From contig CAJUED010000009.1 of the NCBI GenBank assembly GCA_910585075.1, positions 35,922-99,921 of the forward strand: a stretch of DNA of 64,000 nucleotides, written 5' to 3'. The notes beneath the pieces are model-generated. The model ran no database searches, was not told where the DNA came from, and saw only the letters and a program-made list of their open reading frames with translations. Positions within the stretch are counted from its first letter, which is position 1, and each line of letters opens with the position of its first letter. The position numbers were made by a program, and so were the translations under genes. Origin of the DNA: an uncultured Lachnospiraceae bacterium (GTDB taxonomy: Bacteria > Bacillota > Clostridia > Lachnospirales > Lachnospiraceae). Shown here one piece after another: positions 25,483-33,484 of the stretch.

Positions 25483-25511
25483 TTTGCTATGTGGTCGCGC
25501 GACCATATAAT
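25483..25511 (+). promoter_or_regulatory. Promoter with overlapping palindromic operator before LacI gene 2
   Basis: TTTGCT (25483-25488), 17-base spacer, TATAAT (25506-25511). The spacer contains GTGGTC (25491-25496), GCGC, GACCAT (25501-25506), the same palindrome as at 20548. Binding there would block RNA polymerase. The rest of the 25333-25666 gap shows only the stem-loop at 25444. Confidence 0.65.
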
Positions 25512-25666
25512 CAGGAATTGAAAAACTATGGTGTGTTCGCTATTATAAAGCTTGTAAAGACTATACAAAAGGAATAGAGAAAAATAAATTTTTTGTACTT
25601 TTTTGTGGTCTTTTGCAGAGCAGTCCTGTACACCGCAGTTTTTTCTGGAAAAGGAGGAACGGAAAC

Positions 25667-26731
25667 ATGGCCACCAGAAAAGATATTGCACAGAAGGCGG
25701 GAGTTTCGATTTCAGTAGTTTCCCGGGCCCTAAACAACAGCGGATATGTGGATGCTGAGAAGAAAAAGAAAATCCTGGAGATCGCCAAGGAGATGGATTA
25801 TCATCCCAACCCGGTTGCCATGTCCCTGACAAGCCGGCGTACCAAGCAGATTTTATTTTACTGCCGGGAACTGGAAAATGCCTTTAACATTGAAATGTAT
25901 GAGGGAATGCTGGATGCGGCATATAAGCAGGGCTATATGGTAGTTATCCATGGAAAGCTGGATTTCAGCAGTATAAAGAATACCATGGTGGATGGGTTGA
26001 TTTTACCTAACGAGCATATTGCGGAGCTGTATCTGAAAGATATCGGGAAGAATTACCACCTTCCGGTTGTGACGGCTGCTTATTCGGATGTCGCTTCCTT
26101 TGAAAAATCTATCCCCACAATTGCATGTGACCTTTGGGAGGGCACCTGGAGAGTGCTGAAATACCTGCGGGAGAGAGGACATCGCAAGATAGCGATTGTG
26201 ATACCCTACAGTATACAGGCGAAAAATGCCAGAGCCCTTGCATGGTATGAGTTCATGAAAGATGAACTGAAGGATAAGATTGGCCAGTATTATTTCGGAA
26301 TTGACAGCATGGATATGCCGGATGATGAAAGGGTGATGGAGTTTCCGGAGGAGAGGGACAGGCGAAATCTTTACATACAAGAAACATTTTTTGAAAAAGG
26401 GATGCTGGGGGCAAAGATTTTCGCAGAGCGGAATTCGGACGCAACGGCTGTGATGTGTTTTAACGACGAGATAGCCCTTGGCTTTTATAAAGGCATGAGA
26501 CAGCTGGGATATAAGGTTCCGGAAGACGTCTCGCTGGTAGGGATTGACGGCGTTTATTCCAGAAGATATTCGGATTTGGCCCTTACATCGCTGAGTTTAA
26601 ATCCAAAGATACAGGGACAGAAATGTGTGGAGGTTTTGTTGAATATTATCAATGGCAAAAAATTTAAATATATAACCCATGTGCCCATGAGGATACTGGA
26701 GGGAGATACGGTACGGGACTTGAGAGGTTAG
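25667..26731 (+). CDS. LacI-family transcriptional regulator, paralog 2
   Basis: A 354-residue LacI-type regulator, duplicate of the gene at 20845. The helix-turn-helix is TRKDIAQKAGVSISVVSRAL and the hinge is again PNPVAMSL; the effector domain is similar but more divergent, for example in the region around residues 75-95 and 120-135. The ATG at 25667 has AAAGGAGG upstream; an in-frame codon at 25613 is not supported. It precedes binding protein 2, two permeases and a GH42 beta-galactosidase, which it probably controls, and its own promoter carries the palindrome shared with paralog 1, suggesting autoregulation and cross-talk. Confidence 0.9.
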   Translation: MATRKDIAQKAGVSISVVSRALNNSGYVDAEKKKKILEIAKEMDYHPNPVAMSLTSRRTKQILFYCRELENAFNIEMYEGMLDAAYKQGYMVVIHGKLDFSSIKNTMVDGLILPNEHIAELYLKDIGKNYHLPVVTAAYSDVASFEKSIPTIACDLWEGTWRVLKYLRERGHRKIAIVIPYSIQAKNARALAWYEFMKDELKDKIGQYYFGIDSMDMPDDERVMEFPEERDRRNLYIQETFFEKGMLGAKIFAERNSDATAVMCFNDEIALGFYKGMRQLGYKVPEDVSLVGIDGVYSRRYSDLALTSLSLNPKIQGQKCVEVLLNIINGKKFKYITHVPMRILEGDTVRDLRG

Positions 26732-26767
26732 AAATTTATAAAATAGAAATTCTCCTGTCTTTTACAG

Positions 26768-26805
26768 GGCAAGCCGATTGCGAAGGGAGGCAGCGGCCGG
26801 CGCCG
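26768..26805 (+). repeat. 38-nt element, doubtful copy
   Basis: AAGCCGATTGCGAAGG and GGCAGCGG follow a small CCTGT/ACAGG hairpin after the regulator stop, in the order seen in the other copies. Similarity is weak. Confidence 0.3.
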
Positions 26806-26906
26806 ATAAGGAAGATGGTAAGGTCGTTGGCAGGCCGGTCCGCAAGGCGCGGCGGTTTGGAAGGAAAAGACGGGTTGAATCAATAAATTAAAAAAGGAGA
26901 AAGGGT

Positions 26907-28340
26907 ATGAAAAAGAAAAACTTGAACAGATTCGTGGCAGTTGCTCTGACATTTGCAATGTCAGCATCACTGCTGGCAGGCTGTGGTGGCGGAGATGATG
27001 GCTCATCAGATTCATCAGGCGATTCAGGAAGCGCAAGCGTTGAAAACACCACGGAAGAAGAAGGACAGGCTATTGCGGCGGCAGTAGAGGAAGATCCTTC
27101 CGCTATTTCCGGAACAATTGAAGTAGGCGGATGGCCGTCAGGTGACGATGGTTTTGAAGCAGCCCTGGCAGGCTTTAATGAGGTTTATCCCAACATTGAA
27201 GTAGAGCTTGTATTTACCGATACAACAGCTCATCATCAGGCACTGCAGACAGCTCTCACAGCCGGAACAGGTGCGGTTGACGTGGCAATGGTTGAGGGCG
27301 CTTACATAGCACAGTACAGAGACAGTAAGGCTCTTACAGATTTAAATGCACTGGGAGCTGCTGAGCTTAAGGATGATTTCGTTGAATTTAAGTGGGATCA
27401 GGCTACATCCTCCGACGGACAGAGATTGATTGGTATTCCTTGGGATTTAGGCCCCACACTTTTCTACTACAGAACAGACGTATTTGAAGAAGTAGGACTT
27501 CCCACATCTTCCGAAGAAGTGGCTGAACTGATGAGCACATGGGACGGTGTTATGGAAGTTGCTGAGAAAGTTTCCATTCCCGGACAGAGATGGTTCCTTC
27601 CCTCCGCTGCTTATCCTTATCAGTGGCTTTTCATCAACAGAGATTACTATGATGAAGACCTGAACCTGATTCTTGAAAGAGAAGGCGATCTTGAGTGTCT
27701 TGAAAACTGCCTTAAGATTCGTGAAAACGGCTGGGATATGAACGTTGATATGTGGAGTACGGAAGCTTACGCTGCTTATGCGGCAGGAACTTGTGTATGC
27801 GTAGCGGCAGGTTCATGGTTCTCCGGTTTCTTCAAGACAGACATTGACCCTGACGGAGCAGGACATTGGGGTGCAATTGCTCTCCCTGCAGGCATGAGCG
27901 ATACCAACTGGGGCGGTTCTTTCCTGGTTATTCCCGAGCAGTGCGAAAACAAAGAAGCTGCATGGGCATTCGTAAAATATATGATGGCTACTACGGAAGC
28001 TCAGAACACCATGTTCAAGGCAATCGACTACTTCCCGGCTTACAAACCCGCATGGGATGCAGCACCTGAGCTTTACACAGATGGTGACGATTACTTTGGC
28101 GGACAGGCTCCTAACGCTATTGCAACAAAGATTGCAGGCAACGTACCTGTTGTAAACAACACAATCATGGATACCACAGCAGAAGGCTATCTGTACAGCT
28201 CCTTCAACGCAGGTGCTGAGGCAGGCGAAACTCCTGAGCAGATCCGTGAGAGACTTGCAAATGATATCAATGCTGCATGTGCAGAATTGAAAGAACAGCA
28301 GATTCAGACTCTGAAGGATGCTGGTGTCTGGGAAGAATAA
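26907..28340 (+). CDS. ABC sugar-importer substrate-binding lipoprotein, paralog 2
   Basis: A 477-residue MalE-like binding lipoprotein with lipobox LLAGC and a short acidic Ser-rich linker. The core GTIEVGGWPSGDDGFEAAL through to LKDAGVWEE matches paralog 1 closely, with a diverged patch TCVCVAAGSWFSGFFKTDID. Codon usage is enriched for codons typical of highly expressed genes (many CTT, GCT, GGT, ACA) compared with paralog 1, which suggests this copy is the one in heavy use. GGAGAAAGGGT precedes the ATG. It heads the operon with two permeases and the GH42 enzyme, so it likely binds a galactoside or galactose-containing oligosaccharide (inference). The ATPase is not encoded here; a shared MsmK-type subunit is usual. 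Confidence 0.92.
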   Translation: MKKKNLNRFVAVALTFAMSASLLAGCGGGDDGSSDSSGDSGSASVENTTEEEGQAIAAAVEEDPSAISGTIEVGGWPSGDDGFEAALAGFNEVYPNIEVELVFTDTTAHHQALQTALTAGTGAVDVAMVEGAYIAQYRDSKALTDLNALGAAELKDDFVEFKWDQATSSDGQRLIGIPWDLGPTLFYYRTDVFEEVGLPTSSEEVAELMSTWDGVMEVAEKVSIPGQRWFLPSAAYPYQWLFINRDYYDEDLNLILEREGDLECLENCLKIRENGWDMNVDMWSTEAYAAYAAGTCVCVAAGSWFSGFFKTDIDPDGAGHWGAIALPAGMSDTNWGGSFLVIPEQCENKEAAWAFVKYMMATTEAQNTMFKAIDYFPAYKPAWDAAPELYTDGDDYFGGQAPNAIATKIAGNVPVVNNTIMDTTAEGYLYSSFNAGAEAGETPEQIRERLANDINAACAELKEQQIQTLKDAGVWEE

Positions 28341-28383
28341 AAACCAGGCAAAGATAAAAGAAATGGAATAAAGAAAAAAACGG

Positions 28384-28419
28384 GGAATATGGCCAGATCA
28401 TAGGATCCGGCCATATTCC
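28384..28419 (+). terminator. Stem-loop between binding protein 2 and permeases
   Basis: GGAATATGGCC (28384-28394) pairs perfectly with GGCCATATTCC (28409-28419). There is no T-run. In such operons a hairpin here usually protects the binding-protein message or partly stops transcription, giving more binding protein than permease. Confidence 0.75.
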
Positions 28420-28424
28420 TTAGT

Positions 28425-28462
28425 TATAAGCTTCCTTGCGGAGCGTGGCAGCGGCTGATTGC
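28425..28462 (+). repeat. 38-nt post-terminator repeat element, copy 4 (degenerate)
   Basis: TATAAG, TTGCGGAGCGTGG, AGCGGCTGAT in the same order and spacing as the better copies, six bases after the hairpin. Confidence 0.5.
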
Positions 28463-28501
28463 ATCACGCAAAATTAACAACTTCTGTGATGAGGCTGTTA
28501 A

Positions 28502-29461
28502 ATGTTAAAAAAGAAAGGAATGAGAAGGGTGAAGGGTAACAAAAAAGGATTTCTGAAAACGTTAAAGGAATATCGGGTTGCATATGTTTACATTGCCCCT
28601 TTTTACATTTTGTTCGCTATTTTTGGTTTGTTCCCCATGGTAGCCGGCCTGTTCTTGAGTTTCTTCAGATGGGACGGACTGGGAGCAATGCATTTTCTTG
28701 GACTTGGAAATTACATAAATTTGTTTAAAGATACATTGTTCTGGAAGGCGCTTTCCAATACGCTGCTGATTGGTATCATTGCGCATATTCCGATTTTATT
28801 GGGCGGCCTGGTGCTTGCCTATATTTTGAACTCCAAGCTTGTTAAGGGCCAGAATATTTTTAAGACGATTTATTTCATGCCCATGGTAACAAGCGCGGTT
28901 GCAATCACCATTATTTTCCAGAATTTATTTGGATTTAACTATGGTATTATCAACTATTTCGTAGGACTTTTGGGAGAAGACCCCATTAACTGGTTAGGCG
29001 GCGATGGTAAGCTGATTAAGGTGGCTGTTATTGTCATGTTTGCCTGGAAATGGGTTGGCTGGAACATGGTAATTTACCTGGCAGGTATGCAGGGAATCAG
29101 CAATGATATCTATGAGGCGGCTGAGATTGACGGCGCCAGCCATAGCAAAATTGTTTTTTCCATTGTTATTCCGTTGTTAAAGCCCATTATACTGTTTACG
29201 CTGATTCAGTCCAGTATCGGTATGTTTAATCTGTTTACCGAGCCTTTCATCCTGACAGGCAGCAACTGGGGCGGCGGTCCTAACAACGGCGGTCTGACAC
29301 TGATGACTTACCTGCTCAGCAAAGCGCCTCAGGGTGGTAACGCTTATGGCTATGCCTCCTCAATAGCTTATGTGATCACACTTATGGTAGTGGTTATCTC
29401 TGTTGTGCTCAATAAGGTTATGGAAGAAAAAGATACTGTAAAGAGAAAAGGAGGAAAATAA
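28502..29461 (+). CDS. ABC sugar permease, MalF type
   Basis: Inner-membrane permease of about 310-319 residues with six predicted membrane helices. The cytoplasmic EAA loop that docks the ATPase reads EAAEIDGASHSKIVFSIVIP near residue 205. The N-terminal IAPFYILFAIFGLFPMVAG is typical of MalF-type permeases for oligosaccharides. The start is uncertain: ATG at 28502 has only GAGG nearby, while GTG at 28529 has AAAGGA nine bases upstream. The MalG-type partner begins two bases after the stop. It works with binding protein 2 and perhaps paralog 1. Confidence 0.9.
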   Translation: MLKKKGMRRVKGNKKGFLKTLKEYRVAYVYIAPFYILFAIFGLFPMVAGLFLSFFRWDGLGAMHFLGLGNYINLFKDTLFWKALSNTLLIGIIAHIPILLGGLVLAYILNSKLVKGQNIFKTIYFMPMVTSAVAITIIFQNLFGFNYGIINYFVGLLGEDPINWLGGDGKLIKVAVIVMFAWKWVGWNMVIYLAGMQGISNDIYEAAEIDGASHSKIVFSIVIPLLKPIILFTLIQSSIGMFNLFTEPFILTGSNWGGGPNNGGLTLMTYLLSKAPQGGNAYGYASSIAYVITLMVVVISVVLNKVMEEKDTVKRKGGK

Positions 29462-29463
29462 GA

Positions 29464-30348
29464 ATGACAAAATTATTACTTGTGATTGCTGCGGTTGCAG
29501 CCGTATTGATTATCATCTCCTTTCTCCATCCGGTTGGAAAAAAGGTGTCACTGTATTTTATATTGGGCCTGATTGCTTTGATCATGTTATTGCCCTTTTT
29601 CATGATGTTTGTCATGGCTACGCTAAAGACCAATGAAATTTATTCTTTCCCGCCGATTATGTGGTTTGGAAGCAATCTGGCGGAAAACTTTAAGAACATG
29701 GTTGCAACTGTAAACTTCCCACGTTCCTTTATGAACAGCCTTCTGGTAACAGGCTCTCATGTGGTGCTGGTATTGTTCTTTTGCTCCATTGGTGGTTATG
29801 CTTTCTCCGTATATGATTTTCCGGGCAGAAACCAGTTATTTGCAATCCTGCTGGCAACCATGATGATTCCTGCAACAGCAGGTATTATCCCCTGGTTCAT
29901 CATGATGAGTAAGTTTGGCTGGGTAAACGACTTTAAGGCGCTGATTATTCCAAGCTGTGCCAATGCTTTCGGTATCTTCTGGATGCGGCAGTATTGTCAG
30001 AACAACGTGCCCAAATCTCTGATGGAGGCGGCGCGGATTGACGGGTGTAGTGAGTGGACCATTTTCTTCAGGGTTATTGCACCTATCCTGAAACCGGCTT
30101 ACGCTTCCCTGGGTATCATGCAGTTTGTTAACATGTGGAATGAATTCATGCAGGCGCTCATTATCCTGCGTAAAGAAAAGCTGTACACCCTTCCTCTTAT
30201 GCTTCGTTCTATGGTCTCCGACAGAGGAACGGATTATGGTGCGGTTATGTTTGCCAGCACCTGCGCGGTACTGCCGCTGCTGATTTGTTTCCTGTGCGCA
30301 TCCAAGTTCTTTATGGATGGTCTGACGGCGGGAGCTGTAAAGGAATAG
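29464..30348 (+). CDS. ABC sugar permease, MalG type
   Basis: A 294-residue permease, partner of the MalF-type protein. The EAA loop is MEAARIDGCSEWTIFFRVI. It starts with one or two additional hydrophobic N-terminal segments before the usual LIALIMLLPFFMMFVMATLK helix, so it is slightly longer than many MalG-type proteins. AAAAGGAGG lies before the ATG at 29464. A 203-base gap with a palindrome separates it from the GH42 gene, so the enzyme may also have its own promoter. Confidence 0.92.
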   Translation: MTKLLLVIAAVAAVLIIISFLHPVGKKVSLYFILGLIALIMLLPFFMMFVMATLKTNEIYSFPPIMWFGSNLAENFKNMVATVNFPRSFMNSLLVTGSHVVLVLFFCSIGGYAFSVYDFPGRNQLFAILLATMMIPATAGIIPWFIMMSKFGWVNDFKALIIPSCANAFGIFWMRQYCQNNVPKSLMEAARIDGCSEWTIFFRVIAPILKPAYASLGIMQFVNMWNEFMQALIILRKEKLYTLPLMLRSMVSDRGTDYGAVMFASTCAVLPLLICFLCASKFFMDGLTAGAVKE

Positions 30349-30419
30349 GGACATTGCGCTTGCTGCAAAGTCCGTAAGAACGTACAATCAAATATTGTAA
30401 CAGTTCAGCTCGGTTTGAG

Positions 30420-30433
30420 AAGTTACGTAACTT
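30420..30433. promoter_or_regulatory. 14-bp perfect palindrome before the GH42 gene
   Basis: AAGTTACGTAACTT with a central CG. It lies 118 bases before the GH42 start and may be an operator; no matching site was found elsewhere in the window by eye. Confidence 0.4.
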
Positions 30434-30551
30434 TTCAGGTAATTGTGGGACGGTAGGCTGCGGAAATGTGATTCGGTTGGCTTATAAAGCTCCACGATTA
30501 CCTGATTATTTTATAAAATTTAATAAGAAATAAGAAAGGAAACTGAAAATT

Positions 30552-32597
30552 ATGGGAGCAATTTTAGATGGAAACAGACTTGTTCTTGGAACCTGTTATT
30601 ATCCGGAGCACTGGCCGAAGGAGATTTGGAGAGAAGATCTGGAGCGGATGCTGGCCGCAGGGATTGAGGTTATCCGTATTGCAGAGTTCGCATGGAGCAA
30701 GGTAGAGCCCACAGAGGGCAATTTTACTTATTCATTTTTTGATGAGTTTTTAGATCTGGCGGAAGAAGCGGGAATGAAGGTGATCTTCTGTACACCTACC
30801 GCAACCCCTCCCGCATGGCTGACAGAAAAATATCCGGAAGTGTTAAATGCAGATATCAACGGTATCCTTTACCGTCATGGAGCAAGAAGACATTACAACT
30901 ATAATTCTCCGGTTTATCAGGAGCTTTCAGCCCGAATCACGGAGAAGTTTGCTTCCCACTATGCTTCCAGGCCCTGTATCATAGGCTGGCAGATTGACAA
31001 CGAAGTAAACTGTGAGATGAATGTATTTTATTCGGAGAGCGACAGCAAAGCGTTCCGCGTATTTTTGAAAGAAAAATACGGGACTCTGGATGCCCTCAAC
31101 GAAGCCTGGGGAACCGCATTCTGGAACCAGACCTACACAGACTGGGAGGAGATCCATGTACCCCGCAAGACCTACAGCGATTCCACCAACCCTCATGAGG
31201 TGCTGGATTACACCCGTTTCATTTCTAACAGCGCAAGAAACTTTGTGAAGATGCAGAGTGATATCATCCGCAAATATTTGAAGCCGGATGATTTTATCAC
31301 CACAAACGGACTTTTCGGAAATCTGGACAATCACCAGATGGTAAAAGAAAGTCTGGATTTTATGACTTACGATTCCTATCCCAATTTTGCATACTGCCTT
31401 GGGGCTTATGACGACAAGCCGGGCAATATGAAGGACAGGAAGTGGAGCCGTAACCTGGCGGAGGTTCGTTCCCTCTCACCGGTTTTTGGTATCATGGAAC
31501 AGCAGTCAGGGGCAAACGGCTGGAATACACGCATGGAAGCGCCTACACCCAGACCGGGTCAGATGACCTTGTGGACCATGCAGTCCGTAGCCCACGGCGC
31601 TGATTATGTGAGCTATTTCCGTTGGCGTACCTGTACCATGGGAACAGAGATTTACTGGCATGGAATTTTGGATTATTCCAGCAGAGATAATCGCAGAATT
31701 GCCGAGGTAAAGGATATCCATGCAAAGTTCCAGGGAATGAAGGAAATGGCCGGCAGTATCTATGAGGCAAAAGTTGGTATCGTAAAGGATTATGACAATG
31801 TGTGGGATGCCCAGCTGGATGTTTGGCATGGCAGAGTGGAAGAAGCAAGCCAGAAGGCTCTGTTTAAGGCGCTGCAGTTAAGCCATACACCTTTTGATTT
31901 TGTTTACTTGAATGACGCTTCCAATGCGGAAGACCTGAAAAAGTATCAGGTACTTTTCTATCCTCATGCAACCATCATGACAAAGGAAAGAGAAGCTGTC
32001 CTTCGCGCTTATGTAGAAGCAGGAGGCACACTGGTAATCGGATGCCGCAGCGGCTACAAGAATATGAGCGGAAGATGTGTAATGGATAAACTTCCCGGAT
32101 TGTTATCCGACCTGACAGGAACGGATATCCCTGAATATTCCTTTATTGCTCCTGACGCAGGTAAGGTTACCGTTAAGTGGGACGATACCGAGTTTGAGGC
32201 AAGTGTATTTGCAGACCTTTTAGAGCCTGTGGGAGACGGAAAACAGGAAGCTGCTTATACTTCCGATTACTATGCAGGCAGCGGCGCCCTTATCAGCAAT
32301 GCGGTAGGCAAAGGCAAGGCTTACTACTATGGTAGCGCGTTCAATGCGGAAAGTGCCCGTGTATTCCTTGAAAAGCTGAATGTGATCAATCCTTACGGCG
32401 ACATTGTAAAGGCACCGGAGGGCTGTGAGATTGCAGTGAGAGCTAAGGGAGAGGATAAGTTCCTGTTCGTATTAAACTATGATAAGAACCCTGTTCAGAT
32501 TGAACTGTGCAAGAAGGGAACAGACCTGTATACAGGAAAAGAAGTTTCCGGGCAGATGGAGCTTGCTGGGTATCAGGTTTTGGTGGTTAAGCTGTAA
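30552..32597 (+). CDS. GH42 beta-galactosidase
   Basis: A 681-residue glycoside hydrolase family 42 enzyme, cytoplasmic (no signal peptide), releasing beta-linked galactose from imported oligosaccharides. The N-terminal LGTCYYPEHWP, acid/base Glu 151 in GWQIDNEVNCE and nucleophile Glu 316 in GIMEQQSG are visible, followed by the trimerisation domain (about 400-610) and a C-terminal beta domain. Length is normal. The usual GH42 metal-binding Cys cluster was not evident. AGAAAGGAAA precedes the ATG. It ends the operon with binding protein 2 and the permeases; a strong terminator follows. Confidence 0.93.
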   Translation: MGAILDGNRLVLGTCYYPEHWPKEIWREDLERMLAAGIEVIRIAEFAWSKVEPTEGNFTYSFFDEFLDLAEEAGMKVIFCTPTATPPAWLTEKYPEVLNADINGILYRHGARRHYNYNSPVYQELSARITEKFASHYASRPCIIGWQIDNEVNCEMNVFYSESDSKAFRVFLKEKYGTLDALNEAWGTAFWNQTYTDWEEIHVPRKTYSDSTNPHEVLDYTRFISNSARNFVKMQSDIIRKYLKPDDFITTNGLFGNLDNHQMVKESLDFMTYDSYPNFAYCLGAYDDKPGNMKDRKWSRNLAEVRSLSPVFGIMEQQSGANGWNTRMEAPTPRPGQMTLWTMQSVAHGADYVSYFRWRTCTMGTEIYWHGILDYSSRDNRRIAEVKDIHAKFQGMKEMAGSIYEAKVGIVKDYDNVWDAQLDVWHGRVEEASQKALFKALQLSHTPFDFVYLNDASNAEDLKKYQVLFYPHATIMTKEREAVLRAYVEAGGTLVIGCRSGYKNMSGRCVMDKLPGLLSDLTGTDIPEYSFIAPDAGKVTVKWDDTEFEASVFADLLEPVGDGKQEAAYTSDYYAGSGALISNAVGKGKAYYYGSAFNAESARVFLEKLNVINPYGDIVKAPEGCEIAVRAKGEDKFLFVLNYDKNPVQIELCKKGTDLYTGKEVSGQMELAGYQVLVVKL

Positions 32598-32636
32598 AAA
32601 GCGGCTGGCTTCAAAAAGAAATAGAAAATAAAAGGA

Positions 32637-32685
32637 CGGCCCTGGGAGATGCGATAGCGGTTTGCATTTCTCAGGGCCGGTTTTT
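32637..32685 (+). terminator. Terminator of the importer-GH42 operon
   Basis: CGGCCCTG (from 32637) pairs with CAGGGCCG (to 32679), extended by GATGC/GCATT, then TTTTT. Confidence 0.85.
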
Positions 32686-32689
32686 ATAC

Positions 32690-32718
32690 TTGTGATTTGA
32701 ATGCATTTATGCTATCAT
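32690..32718 (+). promoter_or_regulatory. Promoter of the toxin-antitoxin pair
   Basis: TTGTGA (32690-32695), 17-base spacer, TATCAT (32713-32718), 31 bases before the toxin ATG. Confidence 0.55.
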
Positions 32719-32748
32719 ATATTTATTCAAAAGATAAAAGGAGTTCTA

Positions 32749-33108
32749 ATGTACAAAATAGAGTTTTACAGTACGGTGGATGGTACATCAGAGTTGTGGA
32801 ATTTCCTTGATGAACTACAGCGAAAAGGTGTAAAAAACAAAGATGCGAGGATACAGCATAAGCAGATTGTCATGTACATTCAGCTTCTTGAGGACCACGG
32901 AACACGATTGGGTGAAAATATAACAAAGCATCTGGATGATGACATATGGGAACTTCGTCCGGGGAATAATAGAGTACTCTATTTTTATCATAAGGATGAT
33001 ACTTATGTTCTTCTCCACCAGTTTCGCAAAAAAACACAAAAAACACCACGGCGTGAAATAGAAAGAGCTAAGTCGGAACGTGATGACTGGATTTCCAGAA
33101 AGGGGTGA
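32749..33108 (+). CDS. higB: RelE/HigB-like toxin (phage Gp49-like family)
   Basis: A 119-residue protein of the Gp49-like/HigB group, ribosome-dependent mRNA interferases of toxin-antitoxin pairs. Typical segments are DIWELRPGNNRVLYF in the core and LLHQFRKKTQKTP towards the C-terminus, where basic residues form the presumed active site. AAAAGGAG precedes the ATG at 32749; an in-frame ATG at 32701 overlaps the promoter. The antitoxin gene begins four bases after its stop. Toxin first, antitoxin second is the HigBA order. Confidence 0.85.
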   Translation: MYKIEFYSTVDGTSELWNFLDELQRKGVKNKDARIQHKQIVMYIQLLEDHGTRLGENITKHLDDDIWELRPGNNRVLYFYHKDDTYVLLHQFRKKTQKTPRREIERAKSERDDWISRKG

Positions 33109-33112
33109 TAGT

Positions 33113-33412
33113 ATGGCAACCTGGTCTGATTATAAAAAATATATAAGGGAAAATAATCCTGAAATTGCGAAGGATATTGATGAGGCTGAGGCTCTTTCCC
33201 AGATTGTCGGCGCAATGATTGAACGGCGCCATAATCTTGAACTTTCCCAGAGAGAGCTTGCAGAGCTGTGCGGACTTCCACATTCTTCCGTAGCGAGAAT
33301 TGAATCCGGAAAATCCACACCGAATCTTAGTACTCTTTTGAAAATTTTCAAACAACTTGGTCTTAGTTTTACGATTCAATCTGTTTCTCAAACTGCAACA
33401 CCGGGAAAATAA
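33113..33412 (+). CDS. higA: XRE-type antitoxin (HigA-like)
   Basis: A 99-residue DNA-binding antitoxin. The helix-turn-helix is LSQRELAELCGLPHSSVARIE (about residues 45-65), preceded by an N-terminal helical region that should contact the toxin. AAAGGGGTGA precedes the ATG. It should neutralise the HigB-like toxin and repress the shared promoter at 32690. The pair lies as a self-contained cassette, with its own promoter and terminator, between two glycoside hydrolase genes. Confidence 0.85.
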   Translation: MATWSDYKKYIRENNPEIAKDIDEAEALSQIVGAMIERRHNLELSQRELAELCGLPHSSVARIESGKSTPNLSTLLKIFKQLGLSFTIQSVSQTATPGK

Positions 33413-33422
33413 TGCATTTATA

Positions 33423-33472
33423 AAAGCAATATCAAAAACAGGATAGTTTCATTGTTTTTGATATTGCTTTTT
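33423..33472 (+). terminator. Terminator of the toxin-antitoxin pair
   Basis: AAAGCAATATCAAAAAC (33423-33439) pairs perfectly with GTTTTTGATATTGCTTT (33454-33470), then TT. The AT-rich arms make it usable by the convergent alpha-xylosidase gene too. Confidence 0.85.
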
Positions 33473-33484
33473 GAATTCGTAATT

